From positions 248,001 through 312,000 of the forward strand of contig CAOLHI010001153.1 in NCBI GenBank assembly GCA_948474755.1: a stretch of DNA of 64,000 bases, given 5' to 3'. Of the stretch, positions 25,187 through 38,179 are shown piece by piece. The notes beneath the pieces were generated by a model. It did not search any database and was not told the DNA's origin. It saw nothing but the letters and a program-made list of their open reading frames with translations. The DNA is from Ctenosaura bakeri (taxonomy: Eukaryota > Chordata > Lepidosauria > Squamata > Iguanidae). The position numbers and the translations under genes are program-made. Each line of letters opens with the position of its first letter. The stretch's first letter is position 1.

Positions 25187-26619
25187 ATATTAATTTAAAT
25201 ACATTTCAGCTTCACTGATATAGAAATACAAACTTAACAATAGAGTGCAAGTGGGTGGGATTTTATTTGTTAATCCTGAGTGGGGGGATTTTGTCAATAA
25301 TGAAATTAATCATATTTACTTGGCTGATTTTTTTTTAACATTATCACCTTGCCGTTTTGATCTTTTTAAAGAAGTCTTGGACATGTTTTGTTTTATTACA
25401 AACCATACTGGACACGGTTTTAGACATCTTAGGACCAGACATGGCAGGAACCAAGAACCAAGGTAGACAATGAAGATAGCCAAATGTGAAGATGGTTCAT
25501 GTTGGATTTTTATTATATAGATGTGTGTGAGGGTACATGTGTGTGTTTTGCAGGGAGAGACAACTCACAATGAAACTAATTTAAACAATTCAGCCTGTAA
25601 AATAGTTAAAAATAGTTTTAACATTCTAAAAACATATTAAATAATGTAACAATTTAAAAACCTAAAACACTTTAATCCATGCATGCAAAGAAATCTGAAT
25701 AATTTTTTGGAAGAGGGACAATGTGAGCAGGAGAGTAAGTAGTTCAGTACTTCTTCATGCAGGGATTCACCACTGACCTAATTCTGATACATAGCTTTGT
25801 CACCAGCGCATCTAGAATGGTGAAGACTCCAAGAAAGTTAGGAAGGTTGGGAAAGAAATATACATGGCTCATTAGTTACCCATTGCCTAAACTGTTGGGG
25901 TGAAGACTAAGAGTGTCACTCACTGCTATGTTGCATATTCTTTTAGCCAGTCTAGGAGAGAAAGATCACATTTCCTTTGCAGTTGAGTTAACATGCTGAA
26001 TTATTAGAATTACATACTAAACTAGCTCCTTTTGGTGCACAGGCTCTGAATTTCTTAAACGTATAAAGTGTTTCATCAAGCATGTCACTTCAGTCTACAT
26101 CATCAAAAAATGATTCCATGCTCCCACAATCTCTGCATTCCTTCTGATGTCAAAAGTAATTTATTTATTGAATTCCACAGGCCATAAATATGCAGAATTC
26201 AGAGACAGAAATAGGTCACAAAGGATTATACTAGCTTATACATGCTATCTGGATTATCTGTCTCTACCATCAAGAACCAGAAACTACTCAGTTATGTTCC
26301 CATATGTTCAGTTTATAGAAACATTTAAGGCAAAATTAAGTCATGTTTAGCATACATCTTTTTAGAGGTCAACATAAGGCTCAGGATTCATCACATAAGA
26401 GACACGAACAGGGAATCCCATTCCCTGAGATTTCAGGTCCATAACCTCAGACAGGCGATGGCAACTTGAGATGTCACAGAGGTTGGACAGGGAAGGGTTT
26501 GGAGGCAAGCTGGAATTGCTTCTGGTTCAATGTGCAAATGACCCTTAGGACAATCCAGTTCCATGGGAACTATATGGTGAGTGAGGGGGAGAAATATGTC
26601 AATTGCAGTATGTCAAATA
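25187..26619. other. intergenic, no recognised feature
   Basis: This is AT-rich sequence with no gene, RNA or clear repeat that I can identify. Confidence 0.45.
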
Positions 26620-26727
26620 TTGCAGTTTAGGGAGGGGCATTTAGAATTCTCAGCCAGAGAACTCTTTGGCCTCAGTAAACTACAAACCCCAGAATTCCAC
26701 AGGATGTTGAAAGTAGAATAGCAGTTG
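26620..26727. mobile_element. partial foldback MITE of the C1 type (copy G)
   Basis: GCAGTTTAGGGAGGGGC, the centre GAATTCTCAGCCAGAGAACT, and CCAGAATTCCACAGGATGTT match C1 at 21572. Both termini are missing or decayed. It shows that the non-palindromic centre is a property of a subfamily and not of one copy. Confidence 0.75.
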
Positions 26728-27069
26728 CCACCATTCTTGCCAGGTCTCACAACTTTTGCGATATTAACTATACCACATACGGTATGAGGGGAGTTTTTCC
26801 ATACCCTGCCCTGCCCTGCCCTGCTGCTGGGCTTATGGAGAGCTCACTGCCAGCTTTGTTTTCTCCTTGGCCCTGCATCACTACTGTTGGGGACTGTACA
26901 TCAGGAAGGCTTCCCGGTCATGCTACTCCCTGCCTTGCTCCACAGTGCATGATGGACAATCTAGTTACAAGATCTAAGCAGCCAGGATTTTAAAAAAACA
27001 AAACCCAACGCAGCACTTGAATAAATAACACATTCACCCAACACCAGCAGAAAGGCAAATCACTACAAT

Positions 27070-27310
27070 TCACCTAAACATCAATTGGGATTTTTAAAAA
27101 GCCAGTTTAAAATATAAGAAAGGTGTCCTCTCTCCCCCCTGCCCCCGTGGGACGGTGTTCCAAAGGTATGGAGTCAATACTAAGAAGGCCCTATCCCTAC
27201 TGCTCACCAATCTGAAATATAATGATTTCATCTTTATGAGTAAGACCACTGGCCCCAGTCTTAATGCTTGGACAGTTTTGTATACATTTGGGCAGTCCTT
27301 CAAATAAAGC
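27070..27310. mobile_element. interspersed repeat fragment, probably LINE-derived
   Basis: GACGGTGTTCCAAAGGTATG, AGAAGGCCCTATCCCTACTG and 'gtaagaccactggcccc' resemble a repeat also seen at 49105-49550 (GAGAAGGCCCTATCCC shared). The family looks like a squamate L2-type LINE segment. Neither orientation nor boundaries are certain. Confidence 0.45.
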
Positions 27311-27620
27311 TGGCTTTGTCATCAGCTGTTATTACAAAATCTATGCTAACATAATGAACATAACTTATGTATTATTATAAACATGTACATGCATTCTGCC
27401 TTTGTAGTTTTATGATTTGGGTTATATATTTTTAGCTTTTTAAAAACTGTTGATTACTTGTATTGTATTCCAAAGAACTGTGGCCAGATCTAAAATTCCA
27501 TCCTGTTCCACAAGTCCCAGCACAGGAATTCAGTCAGTTTTCTGCCACATAATGCTTCTGCAAGTGGATAAATTACTGGTTTGGCGCAGTGGGTGGGGAA
27601 ACCCTAAAGGAAAAGCTATA

Positions 27621-28095
27621 CAGAGGTTGGACATATTCATGGGTTTGACCTTCGCAAATTTGATTATTCGCAAGGCACACGTTTCACCCTCAATTTTTCG
27701 CCTCCCATTCCCTTGCCTTTTGTTGGGTCTGGAGAAGGGAGGGAAGCACCTGGACAAAAGGCAAGGAAATGGCGATGGGGGGGACACAAATGCACCTTCC
27801 TTTTCCCTTCTGGAGCTCCCCCCTCCCATTCCCTTGCCTCTGTTCCCAGCACTAAGAACTCATGCTGAGGAAATAGACAAAAGAATGGGGGCAGGGGAGG
27901 CTTGCACAAGCCTGCCTTCTCCCCTCTGGAGGCACTGTTCCCCATTCACTTGTCTCTGGTCCTGGCACACAAAAGGCAAGGGAATAGGAGGGGGAGCCCT
28001 ATAAGGGAATTGTGGGGAGGGGGAGTTATTTGTGGTTTTTCCACTTTCATGAGGGTTCTGTATCCTGAATCCTGACGAAAGTGGAGGGGCAACTG
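27621..28095. mobile_element. Tigger/pogo-like MITE with TA target duplication
   Basis: The right terminus is the complement of CAGTTGCCCCTCCACTTTCG, and the left end is the decayed CAGAGGTTGGACATATTCAT. TA flanks both ends (27619-27620 and 28096-28097). 'gggtttgacctt...tttgattattcgcaa' is the usual subterminal text. The interior holds CCATTCCCTTGCC-type blocks at about 27706 and 27828, a variant near 27943, and inverted copies near 27757 and 27971. No transposase ORF. Confidence 0.7.
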
Positions 28096-28541
28096 TACTT
28101 GCTTGTTCAACTCATAAAGCGGAAGAGCTAGAGAGAAGGGAAGCTGTATTTGCCATAGATAAGAATTAAGCCCTTGTTATTTTGAATTAGATAATATAAT
28201 TTTAATATATGGATTTATGCACCACTATTATGTCTCCTCCTATTTGCCTTTTTTCTTACTTGCCAAGTTTAAAAGCCTCAAACACTGTAACATTTCCAGC
28301 TTGATCATTTGGGTGGCCATTTTATAGTTCTAATCTCTCTCTCTCTTGTATGACCATAACTGTGCACAATAAGTATGGCTTGTCATGAAATTGTGTAAGA
28401 GAAGCATGATAGTTGCTGTTTTGATTCCTTTTTCATTAGGTTCAACATGAAATGTTATTTTCATTTAGAGCAGCTACATACTGGGTCAACATTTTCATCA
28501 TATCCAATGGGGCTGATGCAGTGCAACACATGAACCCCCTC

Positions 28542-28613
28542 AAAAAAAAAAAAGGAAGGAAGGAAGGAAGGAAGGAAGGAAGGAGGGAAGGAAGGAGGGA
28601 AGGAAGGAAGGAG
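28542..28613. repeat. A-run followed by (GGAA)n microsatellite
   Basis: A12 leads into about fifteen GGAA units with some GGGA variants. GGAA tracts can bind ETS-family factors, but nothing here shows a function. Confidence 0.9.
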
Positions 28614-29874
28614 AGCAAGTGTATTAAGTTCACTTTCTTTTTTTTAAATATTAGTATCAGGAAGACAATTTGCTTCCCTTTCCCATGCACTTTGTATACG
28701 TTCTTACAACCTATCTCCACACTAATTGCCCATGAGAAAAAAAATCTGTCTTGCTAGTGGCTTCTGTTCTAGTATTTTCTAGCATCTGAAACAGTAACCT
28801 ACTTTAAAGGCTTGTTGCAATAGTCATAAAGGAGCCATTTCTCTGTAAAAGATAAAATAGCTCCACTCACTGGTAAGGTACAAAAGTAGCCTTATACCTC
28901 AGTTAACAAAGTAGATGTGTTCTTGAGCCTTACTTGTTTAACAGAAAATTTGGTACCAATGGCAGAAATGTCATGAAAAGAGTAAGAACAGGTTCCTACA
29001 TCACACACAAAAAGGAAGACTTCATGTTTCACAAATGTTTTATTCCGAATTAAAATTGCTGTAAGTCGACAGGTGACTTGAAGACTCACACAACAATGTG
29101 CACATTTTAAATGAAACAACAAAATGCATTCAGGAATATATTTTTCTTTCCTCAGCCTCCACTTTTCTCCACCCTTTTGATGGCCAGACTTATAGATGCA
29201 TGCTTTTTTTTTTTTTTTAAACATGCTAGGAGTAGCTGGTGAGGCAGGTCCTCTTTTCTCTCTGTCTTGCTGTTCACACATGCTTAGTAAATGATTCTGG
29301 ACGCAGCTGCTGTTTATCTTGCCTGTTGTGGGCAGATACACACAGCCACAGCAGGATCAGCTAGAGGACAATCCCATTCTTTTCCAGCTCAAAGTTAATT
29401 GAATTATTTACTGCACAAAATAAACACCCATGTTTGTGCTTCTCCAGCCCTCCATCACCATCTTCCCAATGTTACTACTACTACTACTACTACAAAAATA
29501 ATAATTTTGGCTTGAAAAAGGACAGGGAGGAGGAAGGGAGGGCTGGCTAAGTGTAAATTGACTTTATCAGAGGCTTTGTAAAGTGAGATGTAGGCCTGTG
29601 TAAGTAATAAAATGAGCAGTGTGCAGCAAGGCAAAATTAGAACATAACGAGCATTAACCTAGGGCTGTCAGAAACAATGATTTACAGAGTTGGACAGCTC
29701 ACTAAAGCCTAGTACCTAATGCAGTCTGATATCAAATGCAGTTGGCAAATGATAAAAATTTCTTTAACAGGTTCAATTTATATTGCCACAGCTATGAAAA
29801 TGTATATTAACTCAAAGCGAGAAGATGAACTTATTTGTTTTCAGCCTATTAAAAGTTGACACATAATGGCGTAA
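28614..29874. other. intergenic, only a SINE tail and a short TAC repeat
   Basis: AATTGCTGTAAGTCGACAGG TGACTTGAAG at 29050-29080 is the shared SINE 3' tail (+). (TAC)n lies at 29475-29493. No gene seen. Confidence 0.5.
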
Positions 29875-29998
29875 ATCCTATTGTTACTTGTGACTAGAGT
29901 AGACCTTATTAAATCAGTGGAATTTACATACATGTTGACTTACTATTCAACAATCGATTGAATAGATCTACTCTAGTTGGGACTAAGCAACAGGATGC
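29875..29998. mobile_element. palindromic MITE with ACTAGAGTAGA arms
   Basis: The left arm ATCCTATTGTTAC then GTGACTAGAGTAGACC is mirrored on the right by ATCTACTCTAGTTGGGAC then GCAACAGGATGCC. A related piece is near 19380 (TCTACTCTAGTTAGATCTAC). It is a short foldback DNA element of unknown superfamily. Confidence 0.65.
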
Positions 29999-31944
29999 CA
30001 ACCTATCAATGTGTAGTTTTTTTTAAACCCTCCACCAGCAGATTAAAGACAAATGCTATACAGAACTTCTGTGCTTGTGATCTTTAATCTGTGATCTTTG
30101 GAGGAGATACAATATACTAGATAGATGCCTATTGTCACCCCACAGACGTACAACAAGGAATTCTTTCATTAACTCTGAAAAAATACAAATTAAAAAATTG
30201 TATTTCTGGAAATTGTGAACAGTAGATAACCAAACACAGCTTTTTTTTTTTAAAAAAAATCTGAAAGGGACTTCTGTTGAGATATTTTGGACCCAAACAA
30301 AGCAATTTCTGTCGTGCCTGGTAACATTTCAGTCTTTTGATATTAACTATGCACTGCAGGTTTGAACAGGCAATTATTACTCCAGCTGAGTGCAGTGATC
30401 ATCATGCTGTTATTTGCATAGAGTAAAAGATACAGCTAGGGCAAATCCCCAGTCACCAGAGCTCCCCCACTCATTAAAAATTAATTGGTGCAAAGTGTTG
30501 AGAGAATGTACTCAGCAGTCGATTTAGACAAAGGAGACTTCCTTTAAAAATTTAGATCTGCTTGTATCATGCCATAGCAAAATAGTACAAATTGACTTGT
30601 TCAAGATAAGATTGCATTAATCTTTTTTTTTCACTCCATATTTCTCTTTAACAAGATTTTATTGTCTAGTTTACAATCAGGTTCTTCCTCTATCTATTCA
30701 GCCTCCATTTATTATCCTTCAAAATGATATCAAAACATTCTGGCCTAGCTCTAACTGTATTTTAAATAGGCATTTTTGTAGGTCTGTTTCAAGGACAATG
30801 GAGGTACAGCCTGTGGGCTGCATACTTTCTAAAGGCCCAATTTGCAACCCTCAGCAACCCCCTGAAGTCCCCCCCCCAAATTTTGGAAGAAACTGGTGCA
30901 ATTTTTGGGTGATATTCCACCTGAAAATGCATGCCAAACCATTCCAAGCATCATGCAAACATGGTGGTTGGCATCTATCCACCCCAAACTATCCCAAGTC
31001 CTTTTCAGTCAGAGTTCAACAAAAAATGATAGTTATTTTCCATTGTGCTCAGATGTGCTGGCAAAGACCATAGAGAGGAACATGGAGCAAATATTGGCTC
31101 CTGGCCCCATGCAGTTGCCCACCCTTGCCTCTTTGTAAAAATGAGTGACACATTCCCACTGCACATGCACATGCCATTACAACCAATGCACCCAGTTAGA
31201 GAGCATTAACAGTTACATGTGCATTCTGATCACATTTATATCAGATCTTGCTCACTGAGAATTGAATAGGCAGCTTTTGCTTATTTTTATCATACTAAAT
31301 TGTTAACAAGGATTGAAGTAAAATTATACTTCATATTCATAGACCAGAGAAAGGAAGCTTGTATCTTGCAGATGATGTCGGACTGTAACACTCTCATGAT
31401 TCCTTCCCACTGTGTTGGACAGACCTACTGCAACTGCAGTCAAAGATCTGGAGAGATGCACACTGCCAACACCCATTTTATAAAATATAATTTGGAAAGT
31501 GTTGTGTAATAAACATTTGTTCAAATTATTTGGTGACTGTGGTCCATACCTACTTATATTCTTTAAAATATCTGTATTAATAACTGCAAACAGTGAAATC
31601 ATTATGAGTCTTTATCATGCAAAAATCTGATAGCATCTGGGGCATACATTTAGAAAAGCTCCATTCTATTACATAAATAAACATATTAAACTGGACCATT
31701 TTTGTTACAGAACACACATGGTCTTCCGGTCTCCAGGTACTTCTATATCCCGCATCTCTCAGTACTAACATTCAGATAAGATGGAAACTCCTTTGTTCAG
31801 CAGACAAAGGCTCCAGTTTTATGAATGGAAATGAGCTTGGGAATACCCTGGCTGTTCCTAGAGGGCTAAACTGCTGCTGTATCTACAAGCACTATTGCTC
31901 AGCATTGGCTAGTAAACCACCTGTGCCTCTTTCTAGGGAAGGCA
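29999..31944. other. intergenic, no recognised gene
   Basis: A moderately GC-rich piece at 30795-31135 (CAGCCTGTGGGCTGCATACT...) looks like an interspersed repeat that I cannot name. The rest is AT-rich. No exon or RNA gene seen. Confidence 0.4.
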
Positions 31945-32330
31945 GATCTAGCTACAGTAATCCATGTGTTAATTACATCTTATTTAGACTACCATAATGC
32001 GTTCTACGCAAGGCTGCCCTTGTAGTCAGTCTGTGCTCTTCAACCGAAGGCACTGATGTCCAGTTTGTTCCTGACTCAAGATGCTACTTATGACCTATAA
32101 AGCTATAAATGGCTTGGAACAAGGACCTCTGAAAGATCTACCTTCTTGTGAAGACAGCCTATTACATTAGATGCCTGTTCTATCCTCCTATCATCAAGAG
32201 AGCTAGTCTGATGGATATATATGACAGGGTCTCTTTTGTAGCGATCCTTGGGACTGTCAAACTCCCTCCCAAGAACAGGAACAGGTTGGTTCCACGCCTA
32301 CTGAATGTTCTACAGTATTGTATCAAAGAC
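31945..32330 (+). mobile_element. L2-type LINE 3' fragment
   Basis: This is degenerate coding sequence for the conserved C-terminal RT region. ATTAGACTACCATAATGCG-like text gives '..LDYHNAFYARLPL', followed by CTATAAAGCTATAAATGGCT ('YKAINGLEQGPL'). It is the same family as at 6395 and 57330. 5'-truncated and full of stops. Confidence 0.65.
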
Positions 32331-32371
32331 CTGATTGTAGAGAAAGTTTTTGTTTCTTGTTTTTTTATGTA

Positions 32372-32750
32372 CAGTCATTCCTCCACATTCACTAGGGTTA
32401 GGGGCACAGGACCCCCGTGAAAGTGGAAAAACCGTGAATAACTCTAGGCCCCCCAAATCATATTTAACACACAAAAAAAGTATGATCATATTCAGTGCAT
32501 CATGGATTTCTTTGAGGCATCAGAGTTCCTTCACAAGGCAGAAGTGAGTGGCTGGTGGGGCTTGCTGCCACCTCCCCTGCTGCCTCACATCATTTTTAGG
32601 GACTTACAAGCTTCATTTGCAGTTTCTCAGTCTCACAAGGCTTGCAGTCCCTATTCAAAATGGCATAAGGAGGCAGCAGCAGTGACAGGAAACAGCTCAT
32701 GAATAATCAAATCTGCAAAAGTGAAACCCACAAATGTGGAGGGCTGACTG
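32372..32750. mobile_element. Tigger/pogo-like MITE (379 bp)
   Basis: The termini CAGTCATTCCTCCACATTC and the complement of CAGTCAGCCCTCCACATTTG are inverted repeats. TA precedes the left end; the right flank is AA. Subterminal blocks are 'gtgaaagtggaaaaaccgtgaataa' (left) and 'gaataatcaaatctgcaaaagtgaaaccc' (right). The interior is shared with 54660-55000. Confidence 0.8.
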
Positions 32751-34364
32751 AAATTGTACCTAAATTTGAGAGCCAGGTACATAGATACAGCAAATAAATG
32801 AAAGGAATGCATGGCATAATACTTAGAAACATGGAGCACTTGACAAGGAATATATAAACTGCATTTAGGTCAAGCTTTCCCTAACCAGCTGTCAAGGTAG
32901 AAGAAGGATAAAAGAGATCAATAGATAAACTTAACAGATGGCTTTGAACCATTTTATCCAATACCCATGTGCTCACATAGCAAGAACCAGAGCCACAAAA
33001 AAGCTATGGAAAGTATTTTGCATACCCTAAGGCATTCTCATAATATTGATCTGGTGGGTAGAGATTAAAAGAAACTTTTGAATTGCATGTTGACACATGC
33101 TATACATCTGCAAAAATATATCTACCTATAGGTTGCATTTTTATGGAAGGAGATGAAAACAGTGAAAAAGCAATCTTCTCAGTATTGCTGACATGAAAAT
33201 AAACTGCAAAAGCTTCCTTGGATCCATGATCAGGATCAGCATGGGTGAGCGGAGGAATAATCTTAGCTCTTTCATCTTTTCTACAGGCTATCAATTATTA
33301 TAAACCTATACCAGTTTACAGTTTCAATACTGGTAATCTTATGCAGCAAGAGTGGCAAAATATTTTGTCTTCCAATGGTGATGGACTGCACCTCTCATAT
33401 TATGGTGGCAGCAGAGTCAATGATGAAGGATGATGGGAACTGCAGTACATCATCTCAAGGTCCCCTGGTCCCAATCAGTTATACAAGCAGATCACCAAAC
33501 ATTGAGGGAGTCCTCAAATGGCAATGTCATCTTGAAAAGCAGAACTGAATGACTTTAGTGTGGGTCAGTGAGAATTGTGCAGAGCACTGACACTGTGTGA
33601 AATGGAAGGATCCTTCCTTGTTTTCTAGCACCTTGGGAAAGAGGGAGAATCTAAAGTTTCATTCACTGGACACATTAAGGAAACAACTTTTGAATGGAGT
33701 TAAGACCCAATGTAATCTGAAATGGGAGATTATCTAATCAGAAAAGCAGGATGTAATTTTCACTGAAAGATAACATAGGTGAAAAGTTATACATTTAAAG
33801 TGTACATCGCTAGATACAGAGCACTCACTCAGATGACTGGACAGAGCTACTTGCATCAGAAAACAATAAATGCCATAATGGACTGAATTAACAAAGACAT
33901 TTTATGCAAGAAACACAGAGTTAATGCAAGTTCATCATTTTTTTTAGTCCTATTGAAATCAGCGGGACAAATCTGTCATTATCTTATCCCATTGATATCA
34001 ATGGTACTAAAGCAGGGGTGCGTAGGCAGCAGGCAACCCTTCAGAGGGTGTCGCACTGCATCTCTCAGGATCCTTCACCACTGGCTATGCATTCAGTTTC
34101 AGCATCTGAAGCGTCATGAGTTGGCCATTTCTGTATTACAGCAACAATATAGTACTATTTTAACTCACTAGTCCACTGGAGGGAGATTGCATGGGCCAGA
34201 TGTTTCACCACAAGCACAGAGAGTCTCCACCACTGGGGGTGGGATTGCTTTGGAGGTCCCCATTACAGCTTTATCAGCATAGATTTACTGCTAGCAGTGT
34301 TTCTGTTGGCAGTCTCAAACTGGGGACTGCAGCAGTTAGCAATCCTGCCCTATCATGTATTATT
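32751..34364. other. intergenic with small DNA-element scraps
   Basis: Fragments near 33380-33455 (GATGGACTGCACCTCTCATA, GATGATGGGAACTGCAG) and 34015-34090 (GGGTGCGTAGGCAGCAGGCA) are halves of common hAT-like repeats. No gene seen. Confidence 0.4.
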
Positions 34365-34930
34365 TACAGGAAGCCTGCAATATTCACAAGGGTTTGGTTC
34401 CAGGACTTTTCATAAATACCAAAAATGATGCACGTTCAAGTGCCTATGAAAACACAACACAGGGCAGCAATGACTACTGCTACCATGTCACTGCTGAATC
34501 CCCAGTGGGGAGCAGCTCCCTGAGGAAGTGGCTGCTGACCCTGCAACTGCTGGCAGTGGTGATCCTCATCCTGATTGCTCACAAGCAACCAAGATTGGGA
34601 ACTAAGCCCTCAACCATCCCAGGGTGGGGAATGCTGGCTAGTCCCTGTCCTGGAATGGTTGAGGGCTCTGAGGGCATTGGGTGGCAGTGGCAAGACACAA
34701 CTGGATTCCCCACCCTGGGATTGTTCAGGGCTTCATTCTTGATCCTAGCTGCTCACATGCAACCAGGATTGGGATTGCTGCCATGGCCAGCAATTGCAGG
34801 GTAGGGGAGCCAACCGCCTTCCTCAGGGAGCTTTTCCCTGCCGTGGGATTGTTCAGGGTTTCATCTCTGATCCTGGTTGCTTGCTTGTGAATGAGCAAGC
34901 AGGATTGGGACTGCACCTGCTGATGTGTTT
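34365..34930. mobile_element. Tigger-like element with internal diverged repeats
   Basis: The stretch begins CACAAGGGTTTGGTTCCAGG and 'ataaataccaaaaatgatgca...caagtgcc', the standard inner terminus of Tigger-type MITEs. The interior repeats a theme three times: GCTCACAAGCAACCAAGATT (about 34577), GCTCACATGCAACCAGGATT (about 34751) and GAGCAAGCAGGATTGGGACT (about 34892). 'gggattgttcagggcttcat' occurs between them. The right end is not resolved. Confidence 0.45.
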
Positions 34931-37900
34931 CTGCCTAAGCTCCTCCTCATCTTGCAGTTTTAGAGGTGAGAGAGTGGTAAGCTCTCTTTCCAATGACCTA
35001 CCCTTCAGGGAACACAGGAGATGCCTGCTTTGGGAGGCCGTCCAGTAATTGCTGCTGCCTCCCCTGAGATTGCTTCAGCAATGGATGGCAGGTACGGTAA
35101 TTTTTTTTCATCTCATATAAGGTTGAATTCAGAAATGCTGCAAAATTAAACAATAACAGAGCTAACTTTAGCCCATTATGAACCTTATTATTTGCCAATC
35201 TTCCAGAAGAAAGAAAGAGAGCCAATTAGAGATACACTGGTTGGTATTTTTTGCTTAAAATGGCTGTTAGACATGTATATAGATACTGGGTAAGCACATA
35301 CACACAGATTTTGGGACTGAACATGTTCATTTTAGAATATTCATTTTAAAAAACATGGGTAACACTGAGAAGTCATCCAGCTATACTGTTATGAATTAAA
35401 TTCTGTTGAACACAAGATTTAAAATTTTAATTTTGTTTGCTTTTACACATTAGAAATATACAAAGAAACATGTTAAGTTTCTGGAACATGTTAATAGTGA
35501 CAGTAGTTTCAAAATGACTGCCTCGTATCTCTCACATTATGGATGATCTGTCAGAGAGATTAAAAAAATTCAGAAGACTGAGTTTTACATTGGCAGTAAA
35601 GAGCTGCAATGGGCAGCTTACAGGTTTTGAAAAAGCATATTATAAAAGATAAAGTACATGACTTTAAACAATAAATTATTTAACTGACACAAACTGAATA
35701 TCACAATTCAATTAATACTCTTAGAAGGAAGAGTATGGGCAATGATAGGCTTAAAATACAGATATGGTAACAGCCTTAAAATAAATATGTCTAATATGCC
35801 ACATACACTGGAATTAAAAGGTATTTTTCTTGTAAAAAAAAAAGTGGAAAAGAAACATTACAATGTATACATTTCTTGGTTTTCCTGGGCTGTTTTCTTT
35901 GTTTACATGAACACAGAGTTATCAAAGCATTAGTTTATTTCAATATGACATAGTTAAGTTACAAAAGAAAAGCTCTTGTTTGTACATTGATTCACAAATA
36001 ATCAAAAAGAAATCTAATACAATGAACACAATTCTCATTACCAGAGCAGTGGAAGGAAGCAGAAAAGAGTCAGTGGATTTTTTTCAAAATGCTGTTAAAT
36101 TTCTTGACTTGGGTTTTGCCCAAACTGTGCGGTGCATTACTAGTGATTAAGCTCAGTAGAAGTAAAAACAGCAGTAATCAGCAAGTACAAATTTTACAGC
36201 ATCAGTGACATTAAGTTGTCATTAAAGCTTGGTAGTCATTGGCTGAGGACACATGCAGCCCTGCTGGGTGAGCCTTCCTGAAGCTGTACTCCTAGTTTTA
36301 ACAACAGCTGAGGCAAGCTAACGGAAGTGAATCACACTGATGAACAAGTACTGATCCTGTTTACTGATCTCTATGTGATACTGTGTATGAAGTACATTTA
36401 AACATGTAAGGAAATGTATCACAAGGACTGTGTTATCAGATAGGCAGGGCTCATGTCCATCTAAGATATTCTACCAATAATGGTAAGTCAGTAAATATAT
36501 TTGGTAAAAAGGCAAAAAAAGGCAAAAAAAAAAAAAACACCCAAGAAACAAGTATGTATGATCTTTTTAATGGAGAACCAGGAACAGGACTGTTTATTTC
36601 TTAACACATAGTACTTTTTGTGAGACACCTTATATTTAAGATAACTTGTCTTCATGCCTTTAATGGTGTAAATAGGGATTTTCAAGACTATTATGTATGG
36701 AACTCTGTTCTAACAAGCTGGTATATCAAAACATCACTGGCCTTACCAGCCTAACTATATGATGTGTGTGTAATTTATTTCAGCAAATAAAATTGGAAGG
36801 GAGCTATTAAGAAGGCAATGACAGAACTGCTGTGTTTGCGCACAACACCAGGCCATGATTTATCACTAAGTGTATGTTACTAGCAGCTCCTCCTCCTCTG
36901 GGGTGACTATGAGGACTTCAGTATCTTTTGCTTCCATTTTAGGCTAACTACAGCTGGCAAAATCAGAATCCAAACTCCATGTAATCTTAACTATGTTCAG
37001 TGAAAACCAGCTCATTTCAAAGCATTGTTTCAATTAAAAGTAAAAGATTTTTTACAGTTTAGACACACACGCTGGTTAATCTAAAAACAGAAGCAGAAGC
37101 TTCTTGTGCCCTCCTTGCAGTTTCACCAGAATGGAGAGGGGAAGTGCCTGAACTAAAAGTTCATTCCATCTTGTCCCCATAATGCTAAATCGAGGTGTGA
37201 TGAGCAAGGTAGGCCACTTGAACTGCTTGAATAAGGTATCACCAGTTAATGTTAGGTTTAACAACTGTTTTGAAAAAAAAACAACCCAGAATTGATAGAG
37301 CAACTGCTCCAATGTGTCTCAAAATAAGCACTGCCTGTATTATTAGTTAAAACTGGCATATTTGAGGACATCTGTGAGCAGATTCTGAACCCTACTATCT
37401 AATGATTACATGTATAATTGTAATAATGAAAACCAGCCTGAGATAACACACTTGACTTGCTTATTACTGTTTTAACTGACCATGTGCACACGCATGTGAC
37501 TATTTTTGTATAGAGGCACTTAAGTTTAGCAGAGTACTTCTGTTGTAAACAGTCTAATGAACGTCTCTAAGTCAAAGCATATGCAAATACAAAGTTGGTT
37601 TATCCAGAGTGGCTTAAGGTACAAATCTTATAGTTCTACTAAGACACTTGAATTTAGTATATTAGTCTCAAGTGTATTATCCAATTTATTAAAATAAAAC
37701 AAATGAAAAAAATACTCAAACTTCCAATCTCAACTTTCCCTCAGTTTTTCTTTTCCAGTAAAAGTATTATTTGTACACCAAATAGCACTCCAGGCTGTGC
37801 AATATGAAAACTATGCTTTTTGGCATAGATATATATGGAAGTACTTCTTTTAGCCTCTCTCTTTTACTTAGAACCAATTAAAATCTTAACTGAAAATCCC

Positions 37901-38179
37901 AATGCTCTATACTAATGCTGCAGCTGTTATGCATGAATATCAACAGCTAATATAAACTGGAAGAGAACCAGTGTGTGACTGTAACAGGCAGTGGGTGCAA
38001 TCCAGAGCCATTAAAATCTATGGGAATAGTTCCATTGACTTCAATGGATTATAGATTATCCCCAAAAGCCTTTTGAATAAGTGCATTAGTATATCTATGA
38101 AGAATTCTCAAAAATATCAAAATTAAACATTGATTTCTTATGTATTGCAAAAGTAACACACAACAAATTGTACATACAG
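34931..38179. other. downstream of APC; possible distal 3' UTR
   Basis: I recognise no gene or complete transposon. Fragments such as CCATTGACTTCAATGGATTA (about 38032) are scraps of a widespread reptile repeat. The distal part of the APC 3' UTR may extend into this stretch, but I cannot set its end. Confidence 0.4.

Noticed and set aside
27450..28004. 184-codon + frame
   Set aside because: Mostly inside the Tigger-like MITE; composition follows the internal repeats. No transposase motif.
34121..34150. Another foldback MITE end (TTGGCCATTTCTG)
   Set aside because: The match stops after about 11 bases and no opposite arm is present; likely coincidence.
34355..34804. 149-codon + frame
   Set aside because: Covers the diverged internal repeats of a Tigger-like element; not a gene.
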